Positions 4,618-6,484 of a stretch of 6,484 nt of DNA are shown here, in pieces. Within the stretch, counting starts at the first letter, position 1. The number at the start of each line of letters is the position of its first letter. Both the position numbers and the translations under genes were made by a program. The DNA is from Clostridia bacterium. Its GTDB lineage: Bacteria > Bacillota > Clostridia > Oscillospirales > Acutalibacteraceae. Below the pieces are notes generated by a model. The model was not told the DNA's origin, made no database searches, and was given only the letters and a program-made list of their open reading frames with translations. Where the stretch lies: the NCBI GenBank assembly GCA_017519685.1, contig JAFWRV010000088.1:1-6484 (forward strand), read 5' to 3'.

Positions 4618-6415
4618 GCATTTTTGCAATTTTTTCTCCCTTTGGCAATACAGATACGTCTTCTTTTACCACACCTTTCAGTAAAAGTAACGAAATCAGG
4701 TACACAACAGCGCCCAAACCGATGCCTATTACAGTGGCAATGGTGTCGGAATTAAGTATGCTTTGTGTAGTATCAGCGGGGAAAATCCTCACAATTATGC
4801 CGTGCGAGGCAAACGCCGTGATTCCGCACAGCAGCGCCGCGACAAGCGGTTTGCAGAACACTCCGAGCCAGTTTACACGCACCTGTGAGATTTTAAGCAG
4901 GAAGCCCATATTGATGCTGACTATCAGCACATAGAACAGTATCGTTCCGACAACGGCTCCGTAAATATTGATTTTAGGCATTCCTACAAGAATGAAATTG
5001 CAGAGAATCTTGCAGACTGCCGCCGCGGCAACCGTCTTCATCGGTATATCCGCTCTGCCGACTGCCTGAAGCATATTTGTCGTGGGAGTGGAAATCGCTA
5101 TTATCGGAGTGAACAGTCCGTAGGAAACAAGGATGGGAGCGATGATGCGTATGGCTTCGTTGCTGTTTCCTCTGCCGTAAATCACCGTAAGAATCGGAGT
5201 AGCCATACAAGCCATACCGATACCGGCGGGAAGAGCGATTATCATTCCTATGCGCAAAACGGTTTCTATTGTTGAGCGCATATCCTTTTTGTTTTTGATT
5301 GCCCATGCCGTGGCAAGAGCGGGAATAGCGGATACGCCCAACTGAATTGTGATTGTGGGAACAAGGGTTTTGAAATCGAGCGCGGTTCCGTAAGCGCCCC
5401 AGATATATTTCATAACCTCAGCAACATCGTTGACGTTCAGACGTCCGAGCTCCGAAGCCCTGTTGATTGACGCGGCATACATATTGACGACGGTTGAAAA
5501 ATCCTTGTTGAGCGCGGAAGTAAGACGCGCCTGGATTGTCGCAACGTCAATAAAATTCGTGAGATTGAGAATAACGGCGCTGACAACCATCGGTATCGCT
5601 ATGGTAATCATTTCGCGGGCAACTGTCATACCCTCCTGCGGAGGAGGAGAAAGTCTGACCTGCTCGGGATGGAAGCTGTCGTGCTTTAATCTGTAAAACG
5701 CCATCAGGAAAAGCAGGGAAAGCAGTGATCCGATTGTGACACCGAGCACCGCTCCGGCGGCCGCTCTCGGAACAATAACGGAATTTGCCTCATTGAGCGT
5801 GGTAACCTTGGTACCGAAAACCTCAGCGGAAACGCCTCCGCTTGCGGCGATACCGGCATTGAACTGGGCAAGTCCCCTGTTCATTATCAGTTTAATCAGC
5901 GCAAGACCGATTAAGAGTTTTCCGAGCGCTTCGATAACCTGTGAAATGGCGGTCGGCACCATATTACGGAGTCCTTCGTAATATCCGCGGTATGCCGACA
6001 TATAGCAGCAGAAGAAAATCGACGGAGCGACGCAGAGTATGGCGGGAAGGCTCTTGATATTGGCAATCCATTTCGCGTAAGGAAACGCGATTATAAGCAG
6101 AATCAGCGTGCCCAGTGTTCCGACGATAAGAAACAGCTTCTTGGACACCGAGAAAATACGTCTTGCCTGTCTGAGTCTGCCGAGAGCGACGCTTTCGGCA
6201 ACCATTTTGGAAACGGCGACAGGCAGTCCCGCCATAGCGATTGCGAATATCGGAGTATAGATTTCATAAGCGGAATTGAAATAACCTCTTCCGGTTATGC
6301 CTATCATACTTGTCATCGGCATCTTGAACAGAGCGCCGATAATCTTGACAAGGATTATTGCAGCCATAAGGACCATGGCTCCGTTAAGCATTGACTGCTT
6401 TTTAGTTGTTTCCAA
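4592..6415 (-). CDS. Polysaccharide flippase, SpoVB/MurJ-like (MOP/MATE superfamily)
   Basis: This 607-residue polytopic membrane protein belongs to the oligosaccharide flippase family that includes SpoVB, YabM and YtgP. Such proteins move lipid-linked cell-wall or polysaccharide precursors across the membrane. Hydrophobic helices are visible from about residue 12 to 580, consistent with 12-14 segments. The conserved YRGYYEGLRNMVPTAISQVIE block is at 142-162 and NMLQAVGRADIPMK at 447-460. It is longer than the usual 520-550 residues; the excess seems to sit in loops at about 183-215 and 300-345. The start is a TTG at 6415 with AAAGGGTG 9 nt upstream; an ATG at residue 9 has no ribosome binding site and would lose a conserved KKQS lead-in. 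Position before mazG matches yabM in Bacillus. The exact substrate and SpoVB versus YabM assignment are undecided. Confidence 0.88.
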   Translation of the reverse strand: METTKKQSMLNGAMVLMAAIILVKIIGALFKMPMTSMIGITGRGYFNSAYEIYTPIFAIAMAGLPVAVSKMVAESVALGRLRQARRIFSVSKKLFLIVGTLGTLILLIIAFPYAKWIANIKSLPAILCVAPSIFFCCYMSAYRGYYEGLRNMVPTAISQVIEALGKLLIGLALIKLIMNRGLAQFNAGIAASGGVSAEVFGTKVTTLNEANSVIVPRAAAGAVLGVTIGSLLSLLFLMAFYRLKHDSFHPEQVRLSPPPQEGMTVAREMITIAIPMVVSAVILNLTNFIDVATIQARLTSALNKDFSTVVNMYAASINRASELGRLNVNDVAEVMKYIWGAYGTALDFKTLVPTITIQLGVSAIPALATAWAIKNKKDMRSTIETVLRIGMIIALPAGIGMACMATPILTVIYGRGNSNEAIRIIAPILVSYGLFTPIIAISTPTTNMLQAVGRADIPMKTVAAAAVCKILCNFILVGMPKINIYGAVVGTILFYVLIVSINMGFLLKISQVRVNWLGVFCKPLVAALLCGITAFASHGIIVRIFPADTTQSILNSDTIATVIGIGLGAVVYLISLLLLKGVVKEDVSVLPKGEKIAKMLEKYGLLG

Positions 6416-6416
6416 G

Positions 6417-6482
6417 TCATTTCACACCCTTTCGCAGGTAAAATTCGGTTATCCCCTGTTTGCGTCCGGTTATAACGTCAAA
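6417..6482 (-). CDS. C-terminal end of an unidentified protein (5' part outside window)
   Basis: One minus-strand frame is open from the window edge through 21 codons to TGA at 6419-6417, one nt before the flippase TTG. The other two frames stop early or lack sense here. The residues run FDVITGRKQG then ITEFYLRKGVK. The ribosome binding site of the flippase lies inside this reading frame, a layout typical of translationally coupled operon genes. The peptide is too short to name; in Bacillus the gene at this place is spoVT, but I see nothing that identifies it as such. Confidence 0.5.
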   Translation of the reverse strand, partial: FDVITGRKQGITEFYLRKGVK

Positions 6483-6484
6483 AC

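Noticed and set aside
1..6484. A new defence, mobile or biosynthetic system.
   Set aside because: Every gene longer than 21 codons belongs to a recognised housekeeping or metabolic family, with no integrase, transposase, terminal repeats, toxin-antitoxin pair or repeat array. MazG here is the cellular pyrophosphohydrolase in a conserved cluster, not a phage-defence component.

Overview
The window looks like an ordinary chromosomal segment of a Gram-positive anaerobe of the class Clostridia, possibly an Oscillospirales/Ruminococcaceae-like gut lineage. Three things point there: a ferredoxin-linked indolepyruvate oxidoreductase (anaerobic 2-oxoacid metabolism), an oxygen-sensitive class I two-subunit type fumarase, and a gene cluster matching the Bacillus/Clostridium 'yab' division and RNA-quality neighbourhood. 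The genus-level placement is a guess. I see no mobile elements, CRISPR arrays, tRNA or rRNA genes, and no stretch over 300 bases without a gene.

Left part, plus strand (1-1323): the 3' end of iorA and the complete iorB, 16 nt apart with a strong ribosome binding site, ending at a strong intrinsic terminator. Together they encode the two subunits of indolepyruvate:ferredoxin oxidoreductase. This unit converges on the minus-strand block, and the hairpin at 1284-1323 appears to serve both strands.

The rest (1330-6484) is all minus strand. Read in transcription order it holds: the last 21 codons of an unidentified gene, a 607-residue MATE/SpoVB-type polysaccharide flippase, mazG (NTP pyrophosphohydrolase), an HU DNA-binding protein, rqcP/yabO (S4-domain ribosome quality control factor), divIC (division protein), a YabR-type S1 RNA-binding protein, and the alpha subunit of fumarate hydratase. 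Apart from fumarase and HU, the order matches B. subtilis yabM-yabN-yabO-(yabP-yabQ)-divIC-yabR. The sporulation genes yabP and yabQ are absent from their usual place between rqcP and divIC.

Transcription of the minus-strand block looks segmented. There is a GNRA-loop terminator between HU and rqcP, a near-consensus sigma-A promoter just upstream of divIC, a possible promoter overlapping the end of the flippase gene ahead of mazG, and a terminator between the S1 gene and fumarase. Two of these terminators end only about 6-11 nt before the next start codon, so the downstream genes may be fed by readthrough.

I found no new defence or mobile system. The points worth following up are the fumarase alpha gene without a beta partner and without a visible ribosome binding site, the missing yabPQ pair, and the hairpin placement in front of start codons.
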